DNA of 64,000 nucleotides from Stenogyne calaminthoides (taxonomy: Eukaryota > Streptophyta > Magnoliopsida > Lamiales > Lamiaceae), in assembly GCA_037126765.1 (NCBI GenBank), contig JBBCBC010000022.1, positions 3,658,001 through 3,722,000 of the forward strand. Reading direction: 5' to 3'. The translations under genes and the position numbers were made by a program. This document shows, in pieces, positions 30,653 through 41,724 of the stretch. The notes under the pieces were generated by a model. It did no database searches and was not told where the DNA came from. It worked only from the letters and a program-made list of their open reading frames with translations. Numbering within the stretch: position 1 is the first letter of the stretch; every line of letters begins with the position of its first letter.

Positions 30653-32365
30653 TGTTGGGGAATAGGGTGCCCGGATCTAGTCGGGGTGAATTTAAACACA
30701 AATTTAATTCTGACAATTATTACTAGCATGAATTAATCCTATATTAATTCAAATAATAATACAACAACAAATCATGCATATAAGTTCGTCACGTAAATCC
30801 TACTCATGCGGAATAACTAGGAGTTTACGTGAACTAACCTCTTGAAGTGGCAATAGTCTAGAAGGTGGATCCCGTTCACACGAACACACCAAAAAGCCTT
30901 CCCAAGTATTCCCAAGTCCTTGCTCGTCAATCTGGTGGAAGGACACTCGCGAACAATTAATAAAAGGGAAAAAAAAAATTATGTTGCAACACCTTTGTGG
31001 ATTTCTAATTTGTCCAACACATGGAATTGCATTGGGGATGAAAAATTCATCCCCTATTTATAATACTAAGGGGGGCAAAATTATTAAAGTTTAGGGAGAT
31101 TGGGAAATTTCCTTGCTTCTTCTCCAAGAAACAATTTTGGATATATCAAATATATTCTATTTCCCAATATATCTCCCAAATAAAATCTCCTCCTCCTTAA
31201 GTTATGGAATTTTTTAAAATTTCTTTATGAATAGCCAAGTGGGAGATTTCTTGAATTTAATGAGATAATCTTGTACTCCAAGAATACTTATCTTCATTCC
31301 ATAACAAAATTCAAAGAAAATCTTTCTTCCTCTTTTATCCATAATTTTCGAAATTTTGGGAAAAAATAGGCAACAATAATTTATTTTATTTTAAACACCT
31401 TTTTTAGTTATTGGACTTTATGTTTGGGCTACTTGGGGTGCCTTTAGGAGAATTAAGATTGGACATTCCAATGGACTTTGAATTTTCAATATTGAGCCAC
31501 AATATTATTCAAGCCCATAAATGTTAATTAATCCCACTACATAATTAATATTGCACTATCCATCTTAACCCATATTACTGTTAATATGGCTCCCGGTTAT
31601 TATATCCCTTGTTTAAGATTATCTAGTCCATTAATTAATTCAAGCCACTGAAATAGCTTTATATTAATTAACATCTTTTTCCTTGGTTAAGGAAAGGTTC
31701 AACATTATTATTCATACCGGAAATAAATTCCCCTTGCAAGATTTGGTATGATAAATCTTATGAGCCTCCCAAGGGGACAAATTAAACAAGGCGTACTTGC
31801 ACACGTTTCCCCATATTAAATCTTAGCAATCGTCGTGTAATCAATATCATTGCCCAAGATACAAGGTATTGAATCTCAATGATCATCTTCCCGTCATAAG
31901 TCAAAGCAACGGCTATTGATTGCACACGATCCTATTGAAGGGACGGAGATTAAGAAATAATGAACCACTGAGGTCTAATTCTTCTATTTTCAGTGCTGAA
32001 GAATTTGTCCTCCCCAGAGGTCCTGTTCAAATTGCACCATGATCTTTTGGTGCAATCTCTTGGTCAAGATAAGTCAATCTGAGCCTTACACCTCAACCTT
32101 TCGTGATGGTTTTTTCATTTCCATCTAGGTCGTGAAAGTGTAATTTTAGTTACAAGGGAATGTTAATTTAATCTTCTGTGATCTGGTATCACTAAATTAA
32201 CTACAATGTAACACATACTTCTTATTGAACGGTTATGCAGTAAATATGTGTAACATTCGATGATATTTAAAGCATCAGTGATAAATAATTTATTTTAGTA
32301 AATAAGACAGAAACTCAGTGTGATTATACAAAGTAAAAAGCATACTTTCCAGTATAATCCCAACA
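30653..32365 (-). repeat. Nested Copia 3' LTR
   Basis: 1,713 bp. It is longer than the other LTR, which lacks ~50 bp around 30850 and ~150 bp around 31620-31770. Confidence 0.92.
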
Positions 32366-32583
32366 ATCTCCCACTTATACTCAAAGTCTGCTTTTAAGTA
32401 TACTACATCATGTCTCGTTAGAATCTACCTACACGAACCTAATAATATCTCCCACTTATACTCAAAGCAGATTGGCAACGGTCTTGACACCCATTCCTTC
32501 CACATGTCTCTCGAATGTATTCTGAGGCAGACCCTTTGTGAATGGATCTGCTAGGTTGTCTTCTGACGCGATTTTTGCCACCT

Positions 32584-33261
32584 TTATATCTCCTCACTTA
32601 ACGATTTCTCGTATAAGATGGTATTTCCTTTCAATGTGTTGCTGGCCTTGTGGGCTCTCAGTTCCCTTGAATTTGCAACTGCTCTGGCATTATCACAGTA
32701 GACCGTGATGGTGCCGGGCAAATTTGGTACTACGTCCAAGTCCACTAGGAAGTTTTTGAGCCAAGCCGCTTTTTTCGCTGTCTCGCAAGCAGCTACGTAT
32801 TTGGCTTCCATGGTGGAGTCCGCTATGCATTTCTACTTAACGCTTCTCCATGTCATGGCTCCTCCCTCCATGCAAAACACACTACCCGAGGTAGATTTTT
32901 TGGAGTCTATATCTGATTGGAAATCCGAGTCCGTGTAAACGATGAGAATCAGACTGTCTAACTGATAAATAAGCATTATATCGCGAGTTCTTTTCAGATA
33001 CTTCAGAATGTTTTTAACTGCAGTCCAATGTTCTTTCCCTGGATTACTCTGATATCTTGCTACCATGCCGACGACAAAGCATATATCTGGCCTCGTGCAC
33101 AGGATAGCATACATGAGGCTTCCAACAGCCGAAGCATAAGGAATACCTTTCATGTCATCTATCTCTCTTTGCGTCTTAGGGTACATTTCTTTGGATAGAT
33201 GGATTCCATGTCTGAAAGGTACGAAGCCTTTCTTAGAATCCTGCATGCTGAATCGCTTCAA
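32584..33261 (-). pseudogene. Nested Copia RNase H region
   Basis: Two frames in register: 33261-32833 (YPKTQREIDDMKGIPYASAVGSLMYA, RPDICFVVGMVARYQSNPG, YTDSDFQSD) and 32811-32584 (STMEAKYVAACETAKKAAWLKNFL). A CAG-to-TAG type stop separates them after TWRSVK. The usual EAEYVA reads EAKYVA, altering an acidic residue of the active-site region. Confidence 0.88.
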
Positions 33262-33281
33262 GACAGTATCTATGTATGAGG

Positions 33282-33966
33282 CTTACGATAAGCCTATCAT
33301 CCTTTTCTTGCGATCTCGAGTGATCTTGATCCCAAGGATGTGACCGGCTTCCCCTAAGTCCTTCATATCAAACTGTTTTGATAGTCATGCCCTTACGTCT
33401 GACAAAACCTTTACATCGTTTCCGTTGAGCAAAATATCATTTACGTATAGTACTAAGAATATCAATGCAGTTCCGACATGCTTTTTGTACACACAACTTT
33501 CGAACTCATTTTGATTGAACCTGTAAGACTTTATAACCTGATCAAAACATTGGTTCCAAGCACGCGATGCTTGCTTCAGTCCGTAGATGGACTTTTTGAG
33601 CTTGCAAACAAGATGTTCTTGGCCTTTTGCAATGAAGCCTTCGGATTGTTGCATATAGATTTCTTCTTCAAGACTTCCATTGAGGAAAGCTGTCTTGACA
33701 TCCATTTGCCAGATCTCGAAATCGAGATGTGCAGCTATCGCCATGAGAATGCGGATGGACTTTAGCATGGCTACAGGTGAAAAGGTTTCCTCATAGTCGA
33801 TCCCTTCTTTCTGGGTGTAACCTTTTACCACAAGTCTAGCTTTGAAGGTTTCCACCTTTTCGTCCGATCCCTTTTTTCTCTTGTATACCCACTTGCATCC
33901 AATGGGTTTGACCCCATTAAGTGGTTCGACAATCTCCCACACCTTGTTCTGATCCATAGAACCCAT
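33282..33966 (-). pseudogene. Nested Copia reverse transcriptase
   Basis: The open frame 33966-33385 has KPIGCKWVYKRKKG, ARLVVKGYTQKEGIDYEETFSPVA, IWQMDVKTAFLNG and KKSIYGLKQASRAWN. The catalytic YVDD reads YVND (minus strand AAT for GAT near 33438), which should abolish polymerisation. The frame then meets TGA where Trp is expected (about 33384), continues in register through QFDMKDLGEAGHILGIKI, and meets TAA near 33285. Confidence 0.9.
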
Positions 33967-34043
33967 TTCGGGCTTTCATTGCTGTTTGCCAAGAATCTGC
34001 ATCCTTGTCACGGATTGCCTCTTTGTAAGTCCATGGGTCCGAT

Positions 34044-36329
34044 TCATTTTCGTCGGGGATCAAGTCCGAGGACTCTCCTATCCCCATGAATCTTTCGGGC
34101 TGTCGGATAACCCTCCCACTGCGACGAGGTTGGCATTGAGGTAAGCCCCTTTAGCTCATTCAGGGTAATCTCACTTCTGGGCTTTTTGTCGTTCATATAG
34201 TCTTCTTCCAAAAATTTAAAGTGTGTACTGATGACCACCTTTTGATCTTCGGGACCATAGAATATGCACCCTTTCGTTCCCTCGGGGTATCCTATAAACA
34301 GCCTTAATTCCGATCTTGGATCCAATTTACCGGCTTCCTTGTCTAGCACGTATGCCGGACACCCCCAGATTCTCATGTGTCCTAGACTGGGCTTGCGCCT
34401 GGTCCACAATTCTTTAGGGGTTTTGGGAATCGATTTGGATGGCACCAAGTTTAGAATGTAAGCCGCCATTTCCAAGGCGTGACCCCAAAACGATTTGGGT
34501 AGATCCGTATAACTCATCATTGACCTGACCATTTCCAAAAGAGTTCTGTTTCTTCGTTCTGCAATCCCGTTTTGTTGAGGGGTTCCGGGTGCAGTTAACT
34601 GGGATACAATCCCTTCATCCGATAAGTAGTTCAAGAATTCATCGCTGAGGTATTCGCCTCCATGATCGGATCGTAGAGACTTGATACGTTTTTTCCTATG
34701 ATTCTCTGCTTGAGCCTTAAATTCTTTGAATTTTTCAAAGATCTCAGATTTATGCTTCATTAGGAAAATGTATTCGTATCTTGAGTAATCATCGATGAAA
34801 GTAACGAAATACTCATAGCCACCTCTTTCTTTGATTGTCATTGGACCACATACATTGGTGTGAACGATCTCCAACACTTCTTTGGCTCTATTCCCCTTGG
34901 CTCCAAATGCCCTCTTGGTTATTTTACCCTCCAAACACGATTCGCAGGTTGGAAATTGTTCGACTTGGAGAGACTCCAAAGAACTATCTTGGACCAACCT
35001 TTGGATCCTCTTCGGATTGATTTGACCTAGTCTTAGATGCCATAGAATTGTCTCGTTCACGTTTGATGAACGTTTTCTTTTAGCCGAAATAGTCGATGTG
35101 TTATAGGATGCATTTCGTGAGTGGTGTGCACAGTTAATTGTGTAGAGATTATTCGACAACGTTCCATGACAGATAGACTCATTATTTAGAGCAATGGTAA
35201 CAACTTTATTAAAAGTAACCGAATATCCATCAAGAAAAAGTTTAGAAACTGAAATTAAATTCTTTCTAAAACTGGGAACGTAAAGAACATCTCTTAAAAT
35301 TAAAACTTTATCTTCAAAAGACAACTGCACTTCTCCCCCTGCTTCAGCTGCCACTCTCGTAGAATCGCCCAGTGTGATGAGGATTTCACTCCCACTAAGT
35401 TGCCGGGTCCGGTTGAACCCCTGTAAAGTGAAACAGACATGATCAGTGGATCCCGTATCGACTACCCATGAATGGGAAGCATACGCCGCTAAACAAGTTT
35501 CAACAACTAGTGTGTGAGAATTACCTTTCTTTCCATTCCTTTTCGGTTTGGAACAGGCCCACCTCCAGTGTCCTTTTTCACCACACTCCAAACAGATCTT
35601 CTTACTTAATCCTTCATCTTTGAAGTTTGAGTAGAACTGGTTAATCCTTAGAGTCTCTTCATTATTCTTACCACCACTTGTCCTAGAATTGGAAGTAGAC
35701 CCCTTTTTAACCTTGCTCGTTTTCTTGCGCTCATTTTCCTCTTCGACCAAAGTGAGAGCTTTTATAAGATCGTTCATAGTGAAGTCCATATCTTCCATTA
35801 GATATTCCACATAGGGATGATCATAGCTCTTTGGCAGGGAATTGAGTATGAAATCAACTTTGCATTTGAAATCACATTTTTCGCAAAGAGTTGCCAGTTC
35901 TTCAAAGAGAACCATAACCCTAAGGATGTGTTCTTTCGCATTCATCCCTTCTTCCAATTTGAGCTTGACCATGTCATGCTTGATGCTTTGAATTTCCATA
36001 TGGGCCCGATGTGCGAACATTGCCTCAAGATTTTCCATAATGTCTGGAGCTGTTGCAAAACCTTGATGAAGGCGTTTTAATAGATCTGACATTTGTGTCA
36101 TGATCATTTCCTTTATCAATTCATTTGCCAGCTCCCATTCATTATATTCCATCTCTTCCCATATGCTTGCATTCTTAGCTGGTTTTTCGGGTTTTGGTGC
36201 ACTAAGTACCCATTTGGATTCATGTGAAGCAAGGTCACTCATAAGTTTTTGTTTCCAAGCAAAATAGTTTTCACCAGTAAGTAAATTGTCTTTCAGTATA
36301 TTGAACAGAGGATTAAAAGGTTGCGACAT
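34044..36329 (-). CDS. Nested Copia gag-protease-integrase polyprotein
   Basis: A 761-codon frame starting MSQPFNPLFN. Gag occupies residues 1-240 (LTGENYFAWKQKLM). The zinc knuckle CLECGEKGHWRWAC is at ~246-259, protease VVDTGSTDHVC at ~289, and integrase from ~430. The zinc-binding motif has one His replaced (HLRLGQI instead of GHI) but keeps CESC. The first catalytic Asp of the integrase triad reads Asn (IVHTNVCGP), while SLRSDHGGEY and NGIAERRNRTLLE are intact. The frame ends in a short out-of-register tail and RT resumes in another frame. Gag and protease could be made; integrase probably could not act. Confidence 0.9.
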   Translation of the reverse strand: MSQPFNPLFNILKDNLLTGENYFAWKQKLMSDLASHESKWVLSAPKPEKPAKNASIWEEMEYNEWELANELIKEMIMTQMSDLLKRLHQGFATAPDIMENLEAMFAHRAHMEIQSIKHDMVKLKLEEGMNAKEHILRVMVLFEELATLCEKCDFKCKVDFILNSLPKSYDHPYVEYLMEDMDFTMNDLIKALTLVEEENERKKTSKVKKGSTSNSRTSGGKNNEETLRINQFYSNFKDEGLSKKICLECGEKGHWRWACSKPKRNGKKGNSHTLVVETCLAAYASHSWVVDTGSTDHVCFTLQGFNRTRQLSGSEILITLGDSTRVAAEAGGEVQLSFEDKVLILRDVLYVPSFRKNLISVSKLFLDGYSVTFNKVVTIALNNESICHGTLSNNLYTINCAHHSRNASYNTSTISAKRKRSSNVNETILWHLRLGQINPKRIQRLVQDSSLESLQVEQFPTCESCLEGKITKRAFGAKGNRAKEVLEIVHTNVCGPMTIKERGGYEYFVTFIDDYSRYEYIFLMKHKSEIFEKFKEFKAQAENHRKKRIKSLRSDHGGEYLSDEFLNYLSDEGIVSQLTAPGTPQQNGIAERRNRTLLEMVRSMMSYTDLPKSFWGHALEMAAYILNLVPSKSIPKTPKELWTRRKPSLGHMRIWGCPAYVLDKEAGKLDPRSELRLFIGYPEGTKGCIFYGPEDQKVVISTHFKFLEEDYMNDKKPRSEITLNELKGLTSMPTSSQWEGYPTARKIHGDRRVLGLDPRRK

Positions 36330-37810
36330 GCTGAACTGAAATAAATATCAATTTGTATAAGCACAAAATTATCACAAAATTCGATCACATGTATCATATT
36401 AAAATCTAAAAAAAAATATGAACATGCATCAGCCAACATCTCAAAATAGTTTAAATAAGCCACGTGGGGTGGGTCATTATTTAAACATATTCAAGAAGGT
36501 CACAAACAAGAACAGTTGCAAACCTTTAATATCCAGATTAATAGTTGGCTTCCACTTGACCAATATAAAATTGACAGGGACTTCGGGGAAGTATATGCAT
36601 ATCAATTTTATACCTAAGTAATAACCATGATTAAATACAGAATTATTATTTCACTTTGAACGAGCCTCGTGGGGAGGGTCATCATCGCCATTAATAATAA
36701 TCCACAATCATCCGTTTGGAATTTATTCATGTGAAAGCTATCTTTTGGCCGTCCCGTGGGGGGAATTTCTCCAAAAGAATTCACAAATAAATAAATCATG
36801 GAGGCTAAAATTAATTCAATTTTATTGTCCGGAATAAAATTGTTAATTAATTATTTAAATCATACTTAGTAATTTTCAAAAGTGAGATTTTTCCAAAACA
36901 ATTCTTCATGCATCGCATATCCAAAACACAGTTAAATACGCATGAAAAATAAAGCAAATATCAAAACAAAAATTAAACATATTGGGCACATATATCCAAT
37001 TGTCACGGTTAATTTTTTCATGTCTTGATTTTGAGAAATCGTCCCTTTCGCCTTCTTCGTTCGTCTCGAAAAGCTCCCACTCGATCGTTTCAAAAAAAAA
37101 TCGTCACGTTGAGCCATGTCATTTACCAGCTCGCGGGTCGGAGTGCCATATGCACTCACGGCAATGTCGATTAGCACTCATCTTGTGATGCATAAAGCGC
37201 CAAGACGCCACGTCGCCCGATGGCGCTTCGGCAGCGCGTGCCGACACCCAGCGTGTGCCCGATCCGCGATCACCTAGCCACTGCTGCAGCGGCCCCACAT
37301 GGCCTGCAGACATCCGTAGCGCTCATCAGCATACTTCAGCCGCTTTTGCCCGCGCAAGCGACTACGTCTGTGCCCGTGCGTGTCGGCTCGACTCGCCTGC
37401 GCTTCGGCCTCGTCCAGCGCCAGCGTGTAATCGCGTCGCGCGTGTGCCTCCCTTAGCGCGTTTTCAAGGACGCACGACGCCGCACACCCGATTCCGGATC
37501 CGTCTTCATCTCCGCCTCTTCGATCCGGTCATAATTTATTTGCAAAATAAATAAACCTAGATCTAGACTAGTCTATTACATTGAACTAATCAAACAAATC
37601 CTAATCTACTCGTGGATTTTCTCACGAGGCAAAACGAATTCGAACGAATCAAATTAAAAACCACAATTTATAGCATGCATAAATAAACATTCATCAAATA
37701 CCATGACAATTAGATACCTGCAAAAAAAGATCTACCAATTCTACTATCCAATTCCAAATTCAATGAACAACGAATTAAATTACAATTTAAATTTCAGAGC
37801 CCGAAACCGT
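36330..37810 (-). other. Nested Copia untranslated leader
   Basis: About 1.5 kb between primer site and gag start. AT-rich except for a GC-rich block at 37090-37520; its short frames on either strand are not supported as genes. Confidence 0.65.
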
Positions 37811-37823
37811 GGCTCTAATACCA
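37811..37823 (-). promoter_or_regulatory. Nested Copia primer-binding site
   Basis: The minus strand reads TGGTATTAGAGCC two bases from the LTR end, one mismatch from the initiator tRNA-Met site. Confidence 0.88.
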
Positions 37824-37825
37824 GT

Positions 37826-39343
37826 TGTTGGGGAATAGGGTACCCGGATCTATTCGGGGTGAATTTAAATACAAATTTAATTCTGACAATTATTACTAGC
37901 ATGAATTAATCCTATATTAATTTAAATAATAATACAACAACAAATCATGCATACAAGTTCGTCACGTAAATCCTACGCATGTGGAATAACTAGGAGTTGA
38001 TCCCGTTCGCACGAACACACTAAAAAGCCTTCCCAAGTATTCTCAAGTCCTTGCTCGTCAATCCGGTGGAAGGACACTATCGAACAGTTAACAAAAGGGA
38101 AAAATAAATTTTGTGTTGCACCACCTTTGTGGATTTCTAATTTTTCCAACACATGGAATTGCATTGGGGATGAAAAATTTATCCCCTATTTATAATACTA
38201 AGGGGGGCGAAATTATTAGGGTTTAGGGAGATTGGGAAATTTCCTTGCTTCTTCTCCAAGAAACAATTTTGGATATATCCAACATATTCTATTTCCCAAT
38301 ATATCTCCCAAATAAAATCTCCTCCTCCTTAAGTTATGGAATTTTCGAAAATTCCTTTATGAATAAGTGGGAGATTTCTTGAATTTAATGAGATAATCTT
38401 GTACTCCAAGAATACTAATCTTCATTCCATAACAAAATTCAAAGAAAATCTTTCTCCCTCTTTTATCCATAATTTTCGAAAATTTGGGAAAAATTAGGCA
38501 ACAATAATTTATTTTATTTTAAACACCTTTTTCAGTTATTGGACTTTATGTTTGGGCTACTTGGGGGGCCTTTAGGAGAATTAAGATTGGACCTTCCAAT
38601 GGACTTTGAATTTTCAATATTGAGCCACAATATTATTCAAGCCCATAAATATTAATTAATCCCACTACATAATTAATATAGCACTATCCATCTTAACCCA
38701 TATTACTATTAATATGGCTCCCGGTTATTATTTCCCGTGTTTAAGATTATTTCCCGGACAAATCAAAAAAGGCGTACTTGCACACGTTTTCCCGTATTAA
38801 ATCTTAGCAATCGTCGTGTAATCAATATCATTGCCCAAGATACAAGGTATTGAATCTCAATGATCCTCTTCCCGTCATAAGTCAAAGCAACGGCTATTGA
38901 TTGCACACGATCCTATTTAAGGGATGAAGATTAAGAAATAATGAACCACTGAGGTCTAATTCTTCTATTTTCAGTGCTGAAGAATTTGTCCTCCTGTAGG
39001 TCCTGTTCAGTGCACCATGATGCACTGGTGCAATCTCTTGGTCAAGACAAGCCAATCTGAGCCTTACACCTCAACCTTTCGTGATGGTTTGTTCATTTCC
39101 ATCAAGGTCGTGAAAGTGTACTTTTAGTTACAAGGGAATGTTAATTTAATCTTCTGTGATCTGGTATCACTAAATTAACTACAATGTAACACATACTTCT
39201 TATTGAACGGTTATGCAGTAAATATGTGTAACATTCGATGATATTTAAAGCATCAGTGATAAATAATTTATTTCAGTAAATAAGACAGAAACTCAGTGTG
39301 ATTATACAAAGTAAAAATCATACTTTCCAGTATAATCCCAACA
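37826..39343 (-). repeat. Nested Copia 5' LTR
   Basis: 1,518 bp, TGTTGGGGAATAG to CCCAACA, with two internal deletions relative to the other LTR. Confidence 0.92.
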
Positions 39344-39348
39344 AGTCT

Positions 39349-40942
39349 TTCACTAGGTGATCGTCTTTCAGCCAGTGGGAGCGTAATTGGAGTAGGTTTG
39401 TCAGTGCAAGAACCTCCAAGTGGGCTGAATGAGAACAACATAGTTCAAACTCCCGCCCAAGAGGCATCTGAAAGTGTAGCTCTTGAGGACTCTCCAGACA
39501 TTGATGAAATCGATGCACCACAAAATTTTCACGATCAGAATGTACAGCTTGCACAACCACGGCTCCGTAAGTCAATTAGGAATCGTAATCCGTCCATTAG
39601 ATATGGTTACCTCTTGGAGGAACTCATTAATGTGGACATACAGGATAAGAACGATCCTAATACTTACTCTGGAGCAATATTAGATATTGATTCAGGGAAG
39701 TGGCATGAAGCCATGAAATCTGAGATGGACTCGATGTACACCAATCAAGTCTGGGACTTGGTTGAGTTGCCTAAAGGGGTTGGACCCATAGTTTTCAAAT
39801 GGCAAAGTACAAACCTACAAAGCTAGGTTGGTGGCGAAGGGTTATAGTCAATGCGAAGGCACTGACTATGATGAGACGTTCTCACCAGTTGCAAAGATCA
39901 AGTCCATGATAATTTTACTTACGATATCAGCACACTGTGATTATGAGATTTGGCAGATGGATGTCAAAACAGCTTTCCTCAATGGAAACATTGATAAGGA
40001 AGTGTTTATGACTCAACCGGAAAGTTTTATATCTAAGTCAAATTCTAATCTAGTATGCGAGCTAAAGAGATCCATCTATGGATTGACGCAAGCTTCTAGC
40101 AGTTGGAATATCCGATTTGATGAAGCTATCAAGTCTTTTGACTTCATCAGAAATTTGGAAGATCCTTACATTTATCGTAAACGCAACGGGAAGAATATTA
40201 TTTTCATAATCGAATGACATATTAATTTTGGGAAACAATATCCCGTTAATGCAGTCCGTTAAAGATTTGTTATCAAAGACCTTCATGATGAAGGATCTTG
40301 GTGAAGCCTGCTAAATCCTAGGGATCAAGATCCACAAGGATAGATCCAAGAAGATGTTGGGGTTGTCACAGTCCACATATGTAGACAAGGTGTTGAAGCG
40401 TTTTGTGATGGAAAACTCTAAGAGAAGATCTCTATCGGCAAATCATGGGATAAAGCTATCAAAGAAGGATTGTTCTTCTGTTGAAGCTGATATCAAGCAC
40501 ATGAAAAATGTCCCATATGCATATGCAATTGGGTCAATCATGTACGCCATGACTTTCACTAAGCCAAATGTGGCCTACGCTGTCAACATCACTGGTAGAT
40601 ACCAACAGAATTCGAGTGAATCTCACTGGATTGCTGCCAAGACCATTCTAAAGTATCTCAGACAAACTAAAGAATGTTTTATTGTATATGGTGGACAGTC
40701 AGAACTAGTAGTGACTTGTTAAGCTGACACAAGTTTCCAATCCGACTGTGATGATTACACATCACAGTCAGGTTACGTTTCACTCTCAATAATTAGGCAG
40801 TCATTTGGAATAGTTCCAAGAAAAAGGACAGCAGATTCAACAACCGAAGTTGAGTACATTGCTGTATCAGAAGCCTCAAGGAGGCTGTCTGGATTCTATA
40901 GTTCTTAATAGAACTAGGGGTAGTTCCGAGTGCCAGTTGTCT
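39349..40942 (+). pseudogene. Outer Copia integrase tail, RT and RNase H (first part)
   Basis: Resumes after the nested insertion. 39398-39826 is the integrase-RT linker (PRLRKSIRNRNPSIRYG, KWHEAMKSEMDSMYTNQVWDLVE); a deletion and frameshift follow near 39805. 39828-40217 is RT (AKGYSQCEGTDYDETFSPVAKIKS, IWQMDVKTAFLNGN, KRSIYGLTQASSSWN). At the active site (40212-40226) the aligned frame reads Ser-Asn-Asp for Val-Asp-Asp. 40354-40722 and onward is the RT-RNase H connection (YAIGSIMYAMTFTKPNVAYAV, then DSTTEVEYIAVSEA in a shifted frame). Inactive. Confidence 0.85.
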
Positions 40943-40952
40943 AAAAAGGTTG

Positions 40953-41463
40953 GATAAAAACATTTTTTGGTCTCATAACTTATCTACTGTCCATTTTTTG
41001 TCCCAAAAAATTTAACTGTTCAATTTTGGTCCCATAACTAAATTGATTGTCCAATCTTGATCTTATTTTTACCGAAAAATCGCGAATAACACCGTTTTGA
41101 TGACATATAAGTCACGTGCCGATAAAATTTGGGGGTTCTCTATACCATCGATGACATGAACGCTGACTATTTATTTCTTTTTATTTTTTTTACATTTTTC
41201 AATCAATTAAACTACACATTAGTAAATCATTCAATAAATCTAATCAAAACTAAAATTTAAAATCTGTAAATGTATGAACAACTAAATTTTACCGACATGT
41301 GACTTTCATGAGTCCGAAAACGACATTTTTTTCAATTTTTCGATGAAAATGGGACCAAAATTAGACAATCTATTTAGTTGTGGGACTAAAATTGGACATT
41401 AATTTTTTTTTGACAAAAAATGGATTGTGCATAAGTTATGGGACCAAAAAACTTTTTTTTCTG
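40953..41463. mobile_element. MULE-type foldback MITE in the outer Copia RNase H
   Basis: Inverted arms of over 110 bp (TTTTTTGGTCTCATAACTTA against its inverse ending GTTATGGGACCAAAAAAC). The flanking 10-bp direct repeats AAAAAGGTTG lie at 40943-40952 and 41464-41473. Host RNase H text resumes after it (GCGCAAGCAAAGGAACC). Arm text resembles that of the Pack-MULE ('GGTCCC', 'GGGACCAAAA'). Confidence 0.82.
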
Positions 41464-41473
41464 AAAAAGGTTG

Positions 41474-41724
41474 TATTAAGACAACTTTGGTGCGAATGCG
41501 CAAGCAAAGGAACCGAGATCAGCAAACAGAAACAAGCATGTACCTAGACTTATCATTTGATCCAAGAGATCATAAGGATAGGAGAAATGGAATTAAAATG
41601 TATTCCCACGTATTTAATTTGGAAGATCATTTCACCAAAACACTGAGTGTTCATGTACACACTAGACATTTGATGGTCTAGGGGTTAGACATGTAGGTGA
41701 TTGACTCTAGTCCAAATGGGAGAT
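41474..41724 (+). pseudogene. Outer Copia RNase H end and polypurine tract
   Basis: C-terminal Copia text in mixed frames (KTLSVHVHTRHL and the usual GVRHMGDW-like end), then CCAAATGGGAGAT directly before the 3' LTR, a standard polypurine tract for plus-strand priming. Confidence 0.75.

Larger units (their letters stand above)
30653..39343 (-). mobile_element. Nested Ty1/Copia retrotransposon, 8,691 bp
   Basis: The LTRs 30653-32365 and 37826-39343 both begin TGTTGGGGAATAG and end ATAATCCCAACA on the plus strand. The 5-bp TSD AGTCT lies at 30648-30652 and 39344-39348. The primer site (37811-37823, minus TGGTATTAGAGCC) and polypurine tract (32366-32391, minus AAGTGGGAGAT) show it is on the minus strand. 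It sits inside the outer Copia pol, whose reading resumes at 39349. Coding remains long but has several nonsense codons. Confidence 0.95.

Noticed and set aside
37119..37554. GC-rich frames in the nested Copia leader
   Set aside because: Same reasoning: compositional open frames between primer site and gag.
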